From Acidimicrobiaceae bacterium (lineage in GTDB: Bacteria; Actinomycetota; Acidimicrobiia; Acidimicrobiales; RAAP-2), in assembly GCA_947456245.1 (NCBI GenBank), contig CANGPS010000005.1, positions 1 through 64,000 on the forward strand: a DNA stretch of 64,000 bases, read 5' to 3'. The notes below the pieces were generated by a model. That model was given only the letters and a program-made list of their open reading frames with translations. It was not told the origin of the DNA and searched no databases. This document shows positions 40,563 through 50,091 of this stretch, piece by piece (the first letter of the stretch is position 1; each line of letters begins with the position of its first letter). Both the position numbers and the translations under genes were made by a program.

Positions 40563-43500
40563 GTGAGGCCTCCATGATCGCGGTGTCCACATCGCGGCCG
40601 TCGCGCTCCGCGTCGGCGATGGTCTTGAGGACTCGGCGGTAGTCCCTCGGCATGATCTTGACGAAGTCGCCCAGAGCCGAGGGGTCGGACAGTATGCGGT
40701 CAGCGACCGCGGAACCCGTCTCCTCTAGGTGCACAGCGAGCACCCCTCGGAGCCAGGACTCATCCTCCGCTCCGAGCGGCTCGACGTCGACCATCTCGTC
40801 GTTCACCCGATCGCCCACCGTCCGGTCCGGGTCGTAGAGGAAGGCCATGCCGCCGGACATCCCCGCCCCGAAGTTCCGTCCCGTCGGGCCGAGGACGACC
40901 GCCCGACCACCGGTCATGTACTCACAGCCGTGGTCGCCCACACCTTCGACGACCGCGGTGGCGCCTGAGTTACGCACGCAGAAGCGCTCCCCCACCTTTC
41001 CTCGGACGTAGAGCTCACCTGAGGTCGCTCCGTAGAGCAGCACGTTCCCGGCGATGATCTGGTCCTCGGCGACGAAGGGAGCCGATGGATCCGGCGTCAC
41101 CACGATGCGACCACCCGAGAGACCCTTGCCGACGTAGTCGTTCGCGTCGCCGAAGAGCCGCAAGGTCAACCCCTTGGGCACGAAGGCACCGAAGCTCTGT
41201 CCGGCCGAGCCCCGGAGCGTGACCTCGACGGTGTCGTCGCTCAGGGTGGCCCCACCGAACCGCTTGGTGATCTCGTACCCAGTGAGGGCACCGACCGACC
41301 GATCACGGTTGGTGATGGCAACCTCGATCTTCACCTTCTCACCAGACTCGAAGGTCGGTGCCATGAGGGGGATGATCTGCTGGTCGAGGGCCATGTCCAG
41401 GCCGTGATCCTGCGAGGTCGTGCACCGGGTGGTCACCCCGGTGATGCTCGATGGAGCGTCGAGGATCGGTGTCAGGTCGAGACCGGACGCCTTCCAGTGG
41501 TTCACCGCTCTGGCAGCATCGAGCAGGTCGGTGCGTCCGATCGCCTCCTCGAGCGAGCGAAGCCCGAGGGCGGCGAGGATCTCCCTCACCTCCTCGGCGA
41601 TGAACTCGAAGAAGGTCTCCACGAACTCAGGCTTGCCGCTGTAGCGGTCCCGGAGGGTCGGGTTCTGCGTGGCGATGCCGACCGGGCATGTGTCGAGGTG
41701 GCAGACGCGCATCATCACGCATCCGGAGACCACGAGCGGGGCGCTGGCGAAGCCGTACTCCTCCGCTCCGAGCAGTGCGGCGATGACGACATCTCGACCC
41801 GTCTTCATCTGTCCATCGACCTGGACGACGATGCGGTCGCGCAGCCCGTTCATCAGCAGGGTCTGCTGGGTCTCGGCGAGACCGAGCTCCCAGGGGCCGC
41901 CGGCGTGCTTCAGCGACGTCAGAGGGGCCGCACCGGTGCCACCGTCGTATCCCGAGATCAGGACGACGTCGGAGTGGGCCTTTGCCACACCCGCCGCAAC
42001 CGTCCCGACGCCGACCTCGGAGACGAGCTTCACGTGGACCCGGGCCTCGGGGTTCGCGCTCTTCAGGTCGTGGATCAGCTGAGCGATGTCCTCGATGGAG
42101 TAGATGTCGTGGTGCGGTGGAGGCGAGATCAGGCCGACACCGGGAGTGGAGTGCCGGGTGGCGGCGATCCACGGGTACACCTTGTGTCCGGGGAGCTGGC
42201 CTCCCTCACCGGGCTTCGCCCCCTGGGCGATCTTGATCTGGATGTCGTCGGCGTTGACGAGGTAGTCGCTCGTCACCCCGAAGCGGCCAGAGGCCACCTG
42301 CTTGATTGCGCTCCGACGCAGGTCGCCGTTCTCGTCCGGCGTGAACCGGTCGACGTCTTCGCCGCCCTCTCCGGTGTTGGATCGACCTCCGAGCCGGTTC
42401 ATGGCGATGGCGAGGGTCTCGTGCGCCTCCGCCGAGATCGAGCCGTAGGACATCGCGCCGGTGTTGAACCGGGAGACGATCGCCGAGGCACCCTCGACCT
42501 CGTCGATCGGGATGGAGGCGGACTCCTCGGTCCGGATGCGCATGAGCCCTCGGAGGGTCGAGAGCTTCTCGGCCTGGTCGTCGACGAGGGAGGTGTACTC
42601 CTTGAAGATCTCGTAGCGACCGGATCGGGCGGCGTGCTGGAGCTTGAAGACCGACTTGGGGTTGAACAGGTGGACCTCGCCCTCGCGACGCCACTGGTAC
42701 TCCCCGCCCACCGAGAGCTCCCGATGGGCACGCTCGGTGGGTCGATCGGAGTGCGCGTCACGATGGCGGACGAGGACCTCCTCGGCCACGACACCGAGGC
42801 CGATGCCGCCGAGCCTGCTCGCCGTGCCGGTGAAGTACGTGTCGATCACCGGCTTGGCGAGGCCGATCGACTCGAAGATCTGCGCTCCCGTGTAGGAGGC
42901 CACCGTCGAGACGCCCATCTTCGACATCACCTTGAGGACGCCCTTCGAGGCGGCCTTGGTGTAGTTCTTGTGCGCCTGGCGGGGGCTCACTCCCTCGAGC
43001 AGGCCCGACGAGATCATGTCGTCGATGGTGTCGAAGGCCATGTAGGGGTTCACCGCGCCGGCGCCGAAGCCGATGAGGAGCGCCATGTGGTGCACCTCAC
43101 GGGCGTCGCCGCTCTCGACGACCAGCCCCACCTTGGTGCGCTCCTTGTGGCGGACCAGGTGCTGGTGGACGGCGGCCGTGAGCAGCAGCGACGGGATCGG
43201 GGCCAGCTCGATCGTCGAGTTCCGATCTGACAGGACGATGATGTTCGCTCCATCGGCGATGGCGCCGGACACCTTGGCGCAGATCTCCTCGATGGCGCTG
43301 GCCAGCAGTGCGCCTGGATCCTCGCCTGCGCTCGGGACCGGGAACAGGCCGTCGATGGCGAAGCTGCGGAATCCGGGCGTCTCACCGTGCTCGTTGACGT
43401 AGAGCAGCTTGGCCAGCTGGTCCCGGTCGATGATGGGCTGCCCGATGACGATCTGCCGGCAGCTGTCCGCGCTGGGGGCCAGCAGGTTGGCCTCGGGTCC

Positions 43501-45123
43501 GATGGTGCCGGACAGCGCCGTCACCAGCTCCTCACGGATGGCGTCGAGCGGAGGGTTCGTGACCTGGGCGAAGAGCTGGATGAAGTAGTCGTAGACGAGC
43601 CGTGGACGCTCGGAGAGGACGGCCAACGGGGTATCGGAGCCCATCGAGCCGATCGGCTCGAGGCCGGTGGTGGCCATGGGCTTGAGGATCACTCGCAGTT
43701 CCTCGGTCGTGTAGCCGAACAGGCGCTGGTGTGTGACGACGCTGGCGTGCTGCGGGGTCAGCATGCGGCGGTCTGGGAGTAGATCGAGGTCGACGAGGTT
43801 CTCCGCCAGCCACTCGGCATAGGGCTGCTCAGCGGCCAGGGTGGCCTTGATCTCGTCGTCGTCGATGATGCGGCCCTGCTCGGTGTCGACGAGGAACATC
43901 CTCCCCGGCTCGAGTCGACCCTTGGTGACGACCCTCTCGGGGTCGACCGGGAGGACGCCCACCTCGCTGGCGAAGATCACTCGACCGTCCTCGGTCACCC
44001 AGTACCTCGCCGGACGCAGGCCGTTGCGGTCGAGGACGGCCCCAATGACCGTGCCGTCGGTGAAGGCCACGTTCGCTGGTCCATCCCACGCCTCCATGAG
44101 AGCGGAGTGGAACTCGTAGAAGGCCCTTCGGCTCGGATCCATCGAGGCGTGGCGCTCCCATGCCTCGGGGATCATCATCAGCATCGCGTGAGGCAGGCTC
44201 CGCCCACCGAGGTGAAGGAGCTCGAGCACCTCGTCGAACGAGGCAGAGTCGCTGGCCCCCTCGGTGCAGATCGGGAAGATCCGGCTGAGGTCCCCGGGGA
44301 TCACGTCGCTGTCGAGCAGCGCCTCGCGGGCCCGCATCCAGTTTCGGTTGCCTCGGACCGTGTTGATCTCGCCGTTGTGAGCGATCAGCCGATAGGGGTG
44401 GGCCAGCGGCCAGCTCGGGAACGTGTTGGTCGAGAACCTCGAGTGCACCAACCCGACGGCGGAGTCGAAGCTGGGGTCGGAGAGGTCGAGGAAGTAGGTG
44501 CGGAGCTGCTCGGACGTCAGCATGCCCTTGTAGACCATGGTCCGCGCCGAGAGCGAGGGAATGTACAGGTCCTCGACGGCGTGCTCGACGCGCTTGCGCA
44601 CGGCGAAGGCGCAGCGGTCGAGCTCGATGCCCGTCCTGCCCATCGTCGCTGGCGAACCTGGGGCGACGACCACCTGCTCGATGACGGGCTCCGCCGAACG
44701 AGCGGAGTCCCCGAGGTCTGACGAGTCGACCGGAACGACCCGCCACGCAAGGACGCTCAGGCCCTCCTCCTCGGCGATGTCGGCGAAGATCCGCCTGGCG
44801 GCTTCCGCTGCGGCCGCATCGCGTGGCAGGAACACGAGACCGGTGGCATACGCCCCTGCCTCTGGGAGCTCGCAGGTCAGCTGCGCACGGAGGAAGGCAT
44901 CGGGGACCTGGACGAGGATGCCGGCACCGTCTCCGGTGTTGACCTCGGCGCCCGAGGCTCCCCGATGAGCGAGGTTCTCGAGGATCGTCAGGGCCTGATC
45001 GACGATGTCGTGGCTCCGGCGTCCGTGCAGGTCGGCGACCATCCCGACACCGCAGGCATCGTGCTCAAAGCGAGGGTCGTAGAGTCCCCGCGCTGTCGGG
45101 GGTCCGCTCAACGGGCTCTGCAT
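40555..45123 (-). CDS. gltB: Glutamate synthase large subunit
   Basis: A 1522-residue enzyme converting 2-oxoglutarate and glutamine to two glutamates. After a short propeptide the catalytic N-terminal Cys24 (HDACGVGMV) of the glutaminase domain is exposed; then the central domain, the FMN domain (GMNAREA-type stretch [19 protein letters not shown]), the [3Fe-4S] cysteines [19 protein letters not shown], and the beta-helix C-terminal domain. Full length for the bacterial enzyme. ATG 45123 follows AAGGAG. Together with gltD it forms the GOGAT operon; glnK-amtB lie about 7 kb away. Confidence 0.95.
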
Positions 45124-45250
45124 CAGGCTCCTTCAGGTTCTCTCGGGGCGAACCCCGGGCAGTCGTCGATCGTTCAACACTCCGGGACGACGTTGGCCCG
45201 AATGCAGTCCACAAAGATTAGCAGGGTGTCGGTCGCCCTCTGCCAGGCCG

Positions 45251-45256
45251 TACCAT
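45251..45256 (+). promoter_or_regulatory. -10 element before thiO leader ORF
   Basis: TACCAT, six bases (GGCGCG), then GTG 45263, the start of a 10-codon ORF. Same spacing as other leaderless starts. Confidence 0.45.
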
Positions 45257-45262
45257 GGCGCG

Positions 45263-45295
45263 GTGCCCCGCAAGTCACCTCTTCAGCCGCTGTGA
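45263..45295 (+). CDS. 10-codon leader ORF coupled to thiO
   Basis: GTG 45263 opens a frame of 10 codons (product MPRKSPLQPL) that stops at TGA 45293-45295, overlapping the thiO start GTG 45292 (GTGA). A -10 hexamer sits six bases upstream. Ribosomes could translate the short frame and re-initiate at thiO, because thiO itself has no visible ribosome site. This is not proof of a peptide function: no regulatory codon bias is obvious, and chance is possible for such a short frame. Confidence 0.4.
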   Translation: MPRKSPLQPL

Positions 45296-46416
45296 CCGAC
45301 CGCGAGCTCGTCGTCGTCGGCGGGGGGGTCATCGGCCTGACATGCGCCTTCGAGGCCGCAGCCAATGGCTGGAGGACCACGATCATCGACCGAGACCCTG
45401 GTCACGGCGCGGGCTGGGCTGCGGCGGGGATGCTCGCACCCACGGCAGAGGCCCATTTCGGAGAAGAGGCGCTCGTGCGACTGCTGGTGGCGGGAGCTCA
45501 GGCCTGGCCCACGTTCGCCCGTGACCTCGCTCGGCAGTCACAGATCGACATCGGGTTCGAGCCGACAGGGACGATTCTCGTCGCAAAGGACGGGGGCGAC
45601 CGAGCGGAGCTCCGCCGGATCATCGAGCTCCAGCGCTCCCTCGACCTCGCCGTGGAGGATCTGAGGGCTGACGACCTCAGGGAGATGGAGCCGAGCCTGT
45701 CCCCCGCGCTGGCGGGCGGCGCCCTGCTCCCTGGTGATCACCAGGTCTCGAACCGACAGCTCCTCGCCGCCCTGATGGACGCAAACGAAGCGCTCGATGT
45801 CACCTTCCTGCGCGACGAGGCCATCCGAGCGTCCTGGGGCTCGCAGAGCGCCACGGTCGACCTCGCCTCGGGGCGGACGCTCCGCACCGGTGCGCTGCTG
45901 CTGTGCCTCGGGGCTCGAACCAGCCTCATCGAGGCAGCGATCGGTCACCTGCCGACCGTTCGGCCGGTCAAGGGACACATCCTGCGACTGCGCTCCGACG
46001 AGCCGCTCCTCGGGCGCACGATCCGTGCGACGGTGCGCGGCCGGAGCGTGTACCTGGTCCCCCGGAGAGACGGCGAGCTCGTCGTCGGTGCCACCGTCGA
46101 GGAGCGCGGCTTCGACGAGCGCATCCAGGCTGGCGAGGTCTTCTCGCTCCTCGATGACGCCCGCCGCATCCTCCCCGGCGTCGACGAGCTCGAGCTCGTC
46201 GATGTGAGCTGTGGCCTCCGGCCGGCCACCAGCACGAACGCACCGATGATCGAACGGATCGACGACGGTCCGGTCCTCGTGGCCACCGGTCACTACCGCA
46301 ACGGGATCCTGCTCGCACCCTTGACAGCCCGGATCATCATCGGTGAGCTCGAGGGAACGCCGGACCCAGCGTCCGCCCTCGCGTCCGCCGCCGGATCTCG
46401 CGGGGACCACCGATGA
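45292..46416 (+). CDS. thiO: Glycine oxidase ThiO
   Basis: A 374-residue FAD amine oxidase that makes dehydroglycine for the thiazole half of thiamine. The dinucleotide motif VVVGGGVIGLTCAFEA begins the protein, then GAGWAAAGMLAP, and the C-terminal FAD contact GHYRNGILLAPLTA is typical of ThiO. I chose GTG 45292 since the family homology starts there; a longer in-frame ATG at 45201 would precede the promoter-like element. The end overlaps thiS by four bases (ATGA). The thiG gene that normally completes the set is not next to them. Confidence 0.9.
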   Translation: MTDRELVVVGGGVIGLTCAFEAAANGWRTTIIDRDPGHGAGWAAAGMLAPTAEAHFGEEALVRLLVAGAQAWPTFARDLARQSQIDIGFEPTGTILVAKDGGDRAELRRIIELQRSLDLAVEDLRADDLREMEPSLSPALAGGALLPGDHQVSNRQLLAALMDANEALDVTFLRDEAIRASWGSQSATVDLASGRTLRTGALLLCLGARTSLIEAAIGHLPTVRPVKGHILRLRSDEPLLGRTIRATVRGRSVYLVPRRDGELVVGATVEERGFDERIQAGEVFSLLDDARRILPGVDELELVDVSCGLRPATSTNAPMIERIDDGPVLVATGHYRNGILLAPLTARIIIGELEGTPDPASALASAAGSRGDHR

Positions 46417-46616
46417 TCGAGGTCATCGTCAACGGTGAGCCCCGACACCTCCCCGCCGGGATTGATGTCGCCGATCTCGTCGCCCAGCTCATCGCAACCC
46501 CGAAGGGGGTGGCGGTGGCGATCGACCGAGAGGTGGTCCCTCGCTCAGCGTGGTCCTCCACCGTCTTGGCCTCCGGTCAGGTCGTGGAGATCGTCACCGC
46601 AGCCGCCGGCGGCTGA
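46413..46616 (+). CDS. thiS: Sulfur carrier protein ThiS
   Basis: A 67-residue ubiquitin-like protein carrying sulfur as a C-terminal thiocarboxylate for thiazole formation. The end AAAGG gives the required Gly-Gly, and the body has the ThiS pattern (MIEVIVNGEPRHLP, then DLVAQLIATPKGVAVAIDRE, VVPRSAW). The ATG overlaps thiO. thiG and thiF partners are not in the immediate neighbourhood. Confidence 0.92.
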   Translation: MIEVIVNGEPRHLPAGIDVADLVAQLIATPKGVAVAIDREVVPRSAWSSTVLASGQVVEIVTAAAGG

Positions 46617-46654
46617 GGTTCCCCTCCGACCGGCGGTCTGCGAGACTTGAGGCC

Positions 46655-46813
46655 ATGGCGACCATCACTGAACTGCTCGATGCCCTCGACAAGCGGATCC
46701 TCGAGGCCCTTGAGGCCAAGGCCACAGGCGAGACCATCGTGAGGCTGTTCGAGGCTCGGGCGTGGCTGACCAATCCCGATCAGGCCCATGGTGGCCCCGT
46801 GGCCCAGGTCTGA
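46655..46813 (+). CDS. Small helical protein, 52 aa
   Basis: An unknown protein of 52 residues, nearly all helix (ITELLDALDKRILEALEAKATG, then TIVRLFEARAWL). The ATG at 46655 lies seven bases after GAGACT, a weak version of the hexamer seen at other leaderless starts. It ends three bases before the hemolysin-III gene, so they may be transcribed together. Confidence 0.55.
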   Translation: MATITELLDALDKRILEALEAKATGETIVRLFEARAWLTNPDQAHGGPVAQV

Positions 46814-46816
46814 TCG

Positions 46817-47515
46817 ATGACCGACACCGCCATCGACGAGGACCTCGAGCCCGGGGGCATCGAGAACCGCCCGAAGCTGCGTGGATGGTTCCATGCCGTC
46901 TCCTTCTTCGTGTTCCTCCTCGTGGCACCGTGGCTCCTCTGGGAGTCGCCCTCGGTGGGCGCCACCATCGCGCTGAGCATCTACATCGCCTCGATGCTGG
47001 CGCTTTTCGGGGTCAGCGGCCTGTTCCACCGGGTCCGCTGGTCGCCCAAGGCCCGCCGGCGCATGCGACGACTCGATCACTCGACGATCTTCCTGGCCAT
47101 CGCTGGGAGCTACACCGCGGTGGCCGGCCTGGCCCTGCTCGGCACGCCGCGCCTCGAGATCCTGCTCGTGGTCTGGATCGGTGGTGTGGTCGGCATCGTG
47201 CAGCGGCAGTTGTGGCTCGACGCGCCGAAGTGGGTCAACGCCATCCCCTACATCGTGGTGGGCTGGAGCGCGTTGCTCGTGCTCCCGCCCCTGTTCCATG
47301 CCCTCGGTGTTGCCGGATTCATCTGGTTGATGGCCGGTGGGATCTTCTACACGGTGGGGGCCATCGCCTACAGCACCAAGCGCCCGAACCCGATCCCAGG
47401 TGTCCTCGGCTACCACGAGGTGTTCCATGCGGGTACGGTCCTCGGAGCCCTGTGCCACTTCGTCGTCGTCGCCTTCTACGCGCTCCCGCTCGCCCAGGCG
47501 GCAGCGTCCGGCTGA
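46817..47515 (+). CDS. Hemolysin III family (PAQR-like) membrane protein
   Basis: A 232-residue seven-helix membrane protein of the Hly-III/YqfA group. Conserved pieces: LFGVSGLFHRVRWSPKARRRMRRLDHSTIFLAIAG with the family Asp/His set, and LVVWIGGVVGIVQRQLWL. The final stretch YHEVFHAGTVLGALCHFVVV contains the zinc-type His cluster. Hemolytic action is only the historical name; bacterial members are probably membrane hydrolases or lipid sensors. It is followed at once by tRNA-Pro. Confidence 0.85.
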   Translation: MTDTAIDEDLEPGGIENRPKLRGWFHAVSFFVFLLVAPWLLWESPSVGATIALSIYIASMLALFGVSGLFHRVRWSPKARRRMRRLDHSTIFLAIAGSYTAVAGLALLGTPRLEILLVVWIGGVVGIVQRQLWLDAPKWVNAIPYIVVGWSALLVLPPLFHALGVAGFIWLMAGGIFYTVGAIAYSTKRPNPIPGVLGYHEVFHAGTVLGALCHFVVVAFYALPLAQAAASG

Positions 47516-47587
47516 GGTTCCCCAGCAACCTCATCTGCTGACGATTTCTCGCAGGGGTGGTTCGCCACCTAGAGTGCAGGCACACAG

Positions 47588-47662
47588 CGGGCTGTGGCGC
47601 AGCTTGGTTAGCGCGCTTGTCTGGGGGACAAGAGGTCCCGGGTTCAAATCCCGGCAGCCCGA
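47588..47662 (+). tRNA. tRNA-Pro (GGG)
   Basis: A complete cloverleaf: acceptor CGGGCTG pairing with CAGCCCG, D stem GCGC/GCGC, anticodon stem CTTGT/ACAAG around loop CTGGGGG (anticodon GGG), T stem CCGGG/CCCGG with TTCAAAT. The discriminator is A at 47662 and CCA is encoded at 47663-47665. A strong hairpin follows at 47678-47721. Confidence 0.95.
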
Positions 47663-47677
47663 CCACATTGGTGGGTC

Positions 47678-47721
47678 CCGGTCTGGAGTTGGTGCCTGCG
47701 GCACCGTGCGCTCCGGACCGG
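47678..47721. terminator. Two-part hairpin after tRNA-Pro
   Basis: Outer stem: 47678-47688 pairs with 47711-47721 (11 bp, one G.U pair). Inner stem: GGTGCC (47691-47696) and GGCACC (47700-47705) around TGC. It lies between the tRNA and the convergent LLM gene stop at 47734, so it could end both transcripts. No T-run. Confidence 0.55.
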
Positions 47722-47733
47722 ACCTGCCGTCAG

Positions 47734-48792
47734 TCAGCCGGCCGGCCGTGCATCTCGCTCCCGGTAGGCGGCCACGACGGCCTCAAGCTCGAGCGGCGTC
47801 GCTCCGTGGAGGATCACCGCATCGGCGCCGAGATCAAGCTCGGCGGAGACCCTCTCAGCGCAGGCGGTCGCACTTCCCGTGGCAGAGGGTTCGAGCCACG
47901 CGTCAGGGATCAGTCCCGAGATGTGCTCGAGCTGATCGATGGTGGCCAGGGTGTCGATCGCACCGGGGACCGAGCTCACCACCGTGTCGGAGCGGAACCG
48001 ATCGAGCACGGCAGGGTCCCAGCGATTGGTGTGGACGAGCAGGTCACCGTAGCCCTGCAGGTAGGTGGCGAGCCTCCCGACCGTCTTGCGCAGGCGCAGC
48101 TCCTCGTCGATCGAGTCCTCGACGGTGGCGAGGCATGACCAGACGGTGACCGAAGCGGGGTCGCGTCCGGCCTGCTCGGCCGCCTCCTTTACGGTGCGCA
48201 CCGAGCGCTCGACGGTCTCCTCGGTGAAGAACGTGTGCAGGATCACGGCGTCGAAGGCTCGCCCGCCGAGCGCGAGGGACTCAGGCCCGAAAGCCACCAG
48301 GCTCATGTCGATGTCCTCGTCGAACGAGGCATCGAGGTGCAGGATCGGGAAGCTGCCCGCCGGTCCCTCGTGGTTGAAGATCACCTCGCCGTGCCAGAGG
48401 CGTCGCATCAGCCCGACGAAGTCCTCCATCTGCGCCGTGGTGACCGCCGGGATCCCGAACGCCTGCTGGATCGGTGCGATCCCACGGCCGATGCCAGGCA
48501 TGAAGCGTCCGCCCGAGAGGCGATGGAGCGTCGTCGCCCATGAGGCGAAGACGATCGGATGGCGCAGGTTGTGGTTCGTCGTCCCAAGCGCGATGGTCAT
48601 CGCCGACGTGCTGGCACAGGCGGCCCCTGAGAGCGCTCCGAGCTCCTTGAGGTTGAATCGCTCGGAAAGGAAGGCTGTCCCGAGACCCAGGCGCTCCCCT
48701 GCCACAGCCTCGTCGATGACGAGCGAGGGGTCGGCGGCGCCGCCGGCCAGGAGGTAGTAGCCGAGCTCTGTGAGCGTGCGATCGGTTGCCAT
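47734..48792 (-). CDS. LLM-class oxidoreductase, probably F420-dependent
   Basis: A 352-residue luciferase-like monooxygenase-fold protein. The N-terminal barrel (ELGYYLLAGGAADPSLVIDEAVAGERLGLG, with FLSERFNLKEL) and the SGGRFMPGIGRGIAP phosphate-binding turn are typical of the actinobacterial F420-dependent group. Because FbiC is encoded about 12 kb away, F420 rather than FMN is the likely cofactor (inference). Substrate unknown. ATG 48792 is six bases from TACTGT; the frame opens farther upstream but without support. It is divergent from the serine hydrolase gene. Confidence 0.8.
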   Translation of the reverse strand: MATDRTLTELGYYLLAGGAADPSLVIDEAVAGERLGLGTAFLSERFNLKELGALSGAACASTSAMTIALGTTNHNLRHPIVFASWATTLHRLSGGRFMPGIGRGIAPIQQAFGIPAVTTAQMEDFVGLMRRLWHGEVIFNHEGPAGSFPILHLDASFDEDIDMSLVAFGPESLALGGRAFDAVILHTFFTEETVERSVRTVKEAAEQAGRDPASVTVWSCLATVEDSIDEELRLRKTVGRLATYLQGYGDLLVHTNRWDPAVLDRFRSDTVVSSVPGAIDTLATIDQLEHISGLIPDAWLEPSATGSATACAERVSAELDLGADAVILHGATPLELEAVVAAYRERDARPAG

Positions 48793-48798
48793 CGCCGA

Positions 48799-48804
48799 AC
48801 AGTA
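48799..48804 (-). promoter_or_regulatory. -10 element for LLM gene
   Basis: Minus strand TACTGT, six bases (TCGGCG), then ATG 48792. Confidence 0.5.
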
Positions 48805-48947
48805 GCGGTGGCCCCGCTCGGGCGCCGTGTGGCCAGGCCACCCACCCAACGGGCAAGAACCGTCATGCTGCAGGTCCTTCACCTTCGATGTCGTGGTCTG
48901 CTCACGGCGCCTGACGACCTCGCCGACACCCATGGCACACTCTGGAG

Positions 48948-50081
48948 ATGACGGCATCGGTGATCGGGCGGTGTGCTTCGGGCCTCGAGTCCGTGGTCGA
49001 GGCCTTCAGCGAGAACTTCGCCAGTCGGGGCGAGGTCGGCGCCGCCGTGTGCGTGATCATCGATGGTGATGTCGCCGTGGAACTCGCCGGAGGCATGGCC
49101 GATCCCGTCGCGGGCAACCCTTGGACGCTCGACACCCTCGTCGACGTGTACTCGGTGGGCAAGGCGTTCATCGCCCTCGCGGCACTCCGCCAGGTCGATG
49201 CCGGCCGCATCGACCTCGATGGGCCGATCGCCTCCGTGTGGCCGGAGTACGTCGCCCACGGGAAGGGATCGACCACCCTGCGCCAGGCGTTGTGCCACCT
49301 CGCTGGCGTCCCGGCCATCCGAGAACCGCTCGATGATGCTGATCTGCTCGACTGGGAGCGCATGACCTCCGCCCTGGCGGCCACGGCGCCGTGGAGTGCT
49401 CCGGGTGAGCGCGTGATCTACCACACCAACACCTACGGACACCTTCTGGGCGAGGTCGTCCGGCGCTGCACCGGTGCGCTCCCCGGCGCCGAGATCGACG
49501 AGATTGGTGCGCTGGCGGGCGCTGACATCCACGTCGGCCTCGACGATGCAGACGAGCGCCGCTGCGCGACCGTGGACTTCGAGGCGCCGATCGACCCTCG
49601 TCGGATCGACCTCGCCTCCATGGAGGGAGACGCTCAGCTGGTGGCGACCAGCTACTTCAACCCTCCGGGCTACTCCTCCATCGGTCTGGTCAACACGTCG
49701 CCGTGGCGTCGGGCCCAGGTGCCCTCCACCAATGCCCACGCTTCGGCGCGGGGTGTGGCTCGCTTCTACCAAGCCCTGCTCGAGCCCGGTCTCCTCATCA
49801 GCCCCGACCTCCTCGCCGAGGCGGTCGCGCCCCAGTCGAGTGGGCTGTGCCCGGTGCTCGGAGAGGAGGCGGTCTTCGGACTCGGCTTCAAACCGACCTC
49901 CAAGCGACGTCCGTTCGGCACGAGCGCTCGCAGCTTCGGGCACTTCGGGACGGGCGGCTCCGTCGGCTTCGCCGATCCAGAGAACGGGATCGCCTTCGGC
50001 TACGTCATGAACCACGTCATCCCCCGCTGGCAGAGCACGAGGAACCGAGCCTTGATCGACGCGCTCTACGCTCAGCTCTGA
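48948..50081 (+). CDS. Class C beta-lactamase-like serine hydrolase
   Basis: A 377-residue protein of the beta-lactamase/transpeptidase-like superfamily, close to esterases such as EstB. The nucleophile motif SxxK appears as YSVGKAF (about residues 68-74) and the Tyr motif as YHTNTYGHLLGEVV. The KTG-like third motif reads HFGTGGSVGFADP. No export signal is obvious, so cytoplasmic esterase activity is more likely than antibiotic resistance. ATG 48948; CACACT six bases upstream resembles the leaderless -10 elements. Confidence 0.8.
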   Translation: MTASVIGRCASGLESVVEAFSENFASRGEVGAAVCVIIDGDVAVELAGGMADPVAGNPWTLDTLVDVYSVGKAFIALAALRQVDAGRIDLDGPIASVWPEYVAHGKGSTTLRQALCHLAGVPAIREPLDDADLLDWERMTSALAATAPWSAPGERVIYHTNTYGHLLGEVVRRCTGALPGAEIDEIGALAGADIHVGLDDADERRCATVDFEAPIDPRRIDLASMEGDAQLVATSYFNPPGYSSIGLVNTSPWRRAQVPSTNAHASARGVARFYQALLEPGLLISPDLLAEAVAPQSSGLCPVLGEEAVFGLGFKPTSKRRPFGTSARSFGHFGTGGSVGFADPENGIAFGYVMNHVIPRWQSTRNRALIDALYAQL

Positions 50082-50091
50082 GCAGCTCGGG

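Noticed and set aside
41404-43230. 608-residue open frame on the plus strand
   Set aside because: Antisense to gltB, a clear enzyme; long antisense frames are common in this GC-rich DNA and the translation is composed of His/Arg/Val runs without any motif.
45124-45250. TPP riboswitch upstream of thiO
   Set aside because: The conserved CUGAGA/ACC-type pairing of TPP riboswitches is not visible; only a short CTCGGGG/CCCCGG-type hairpin.
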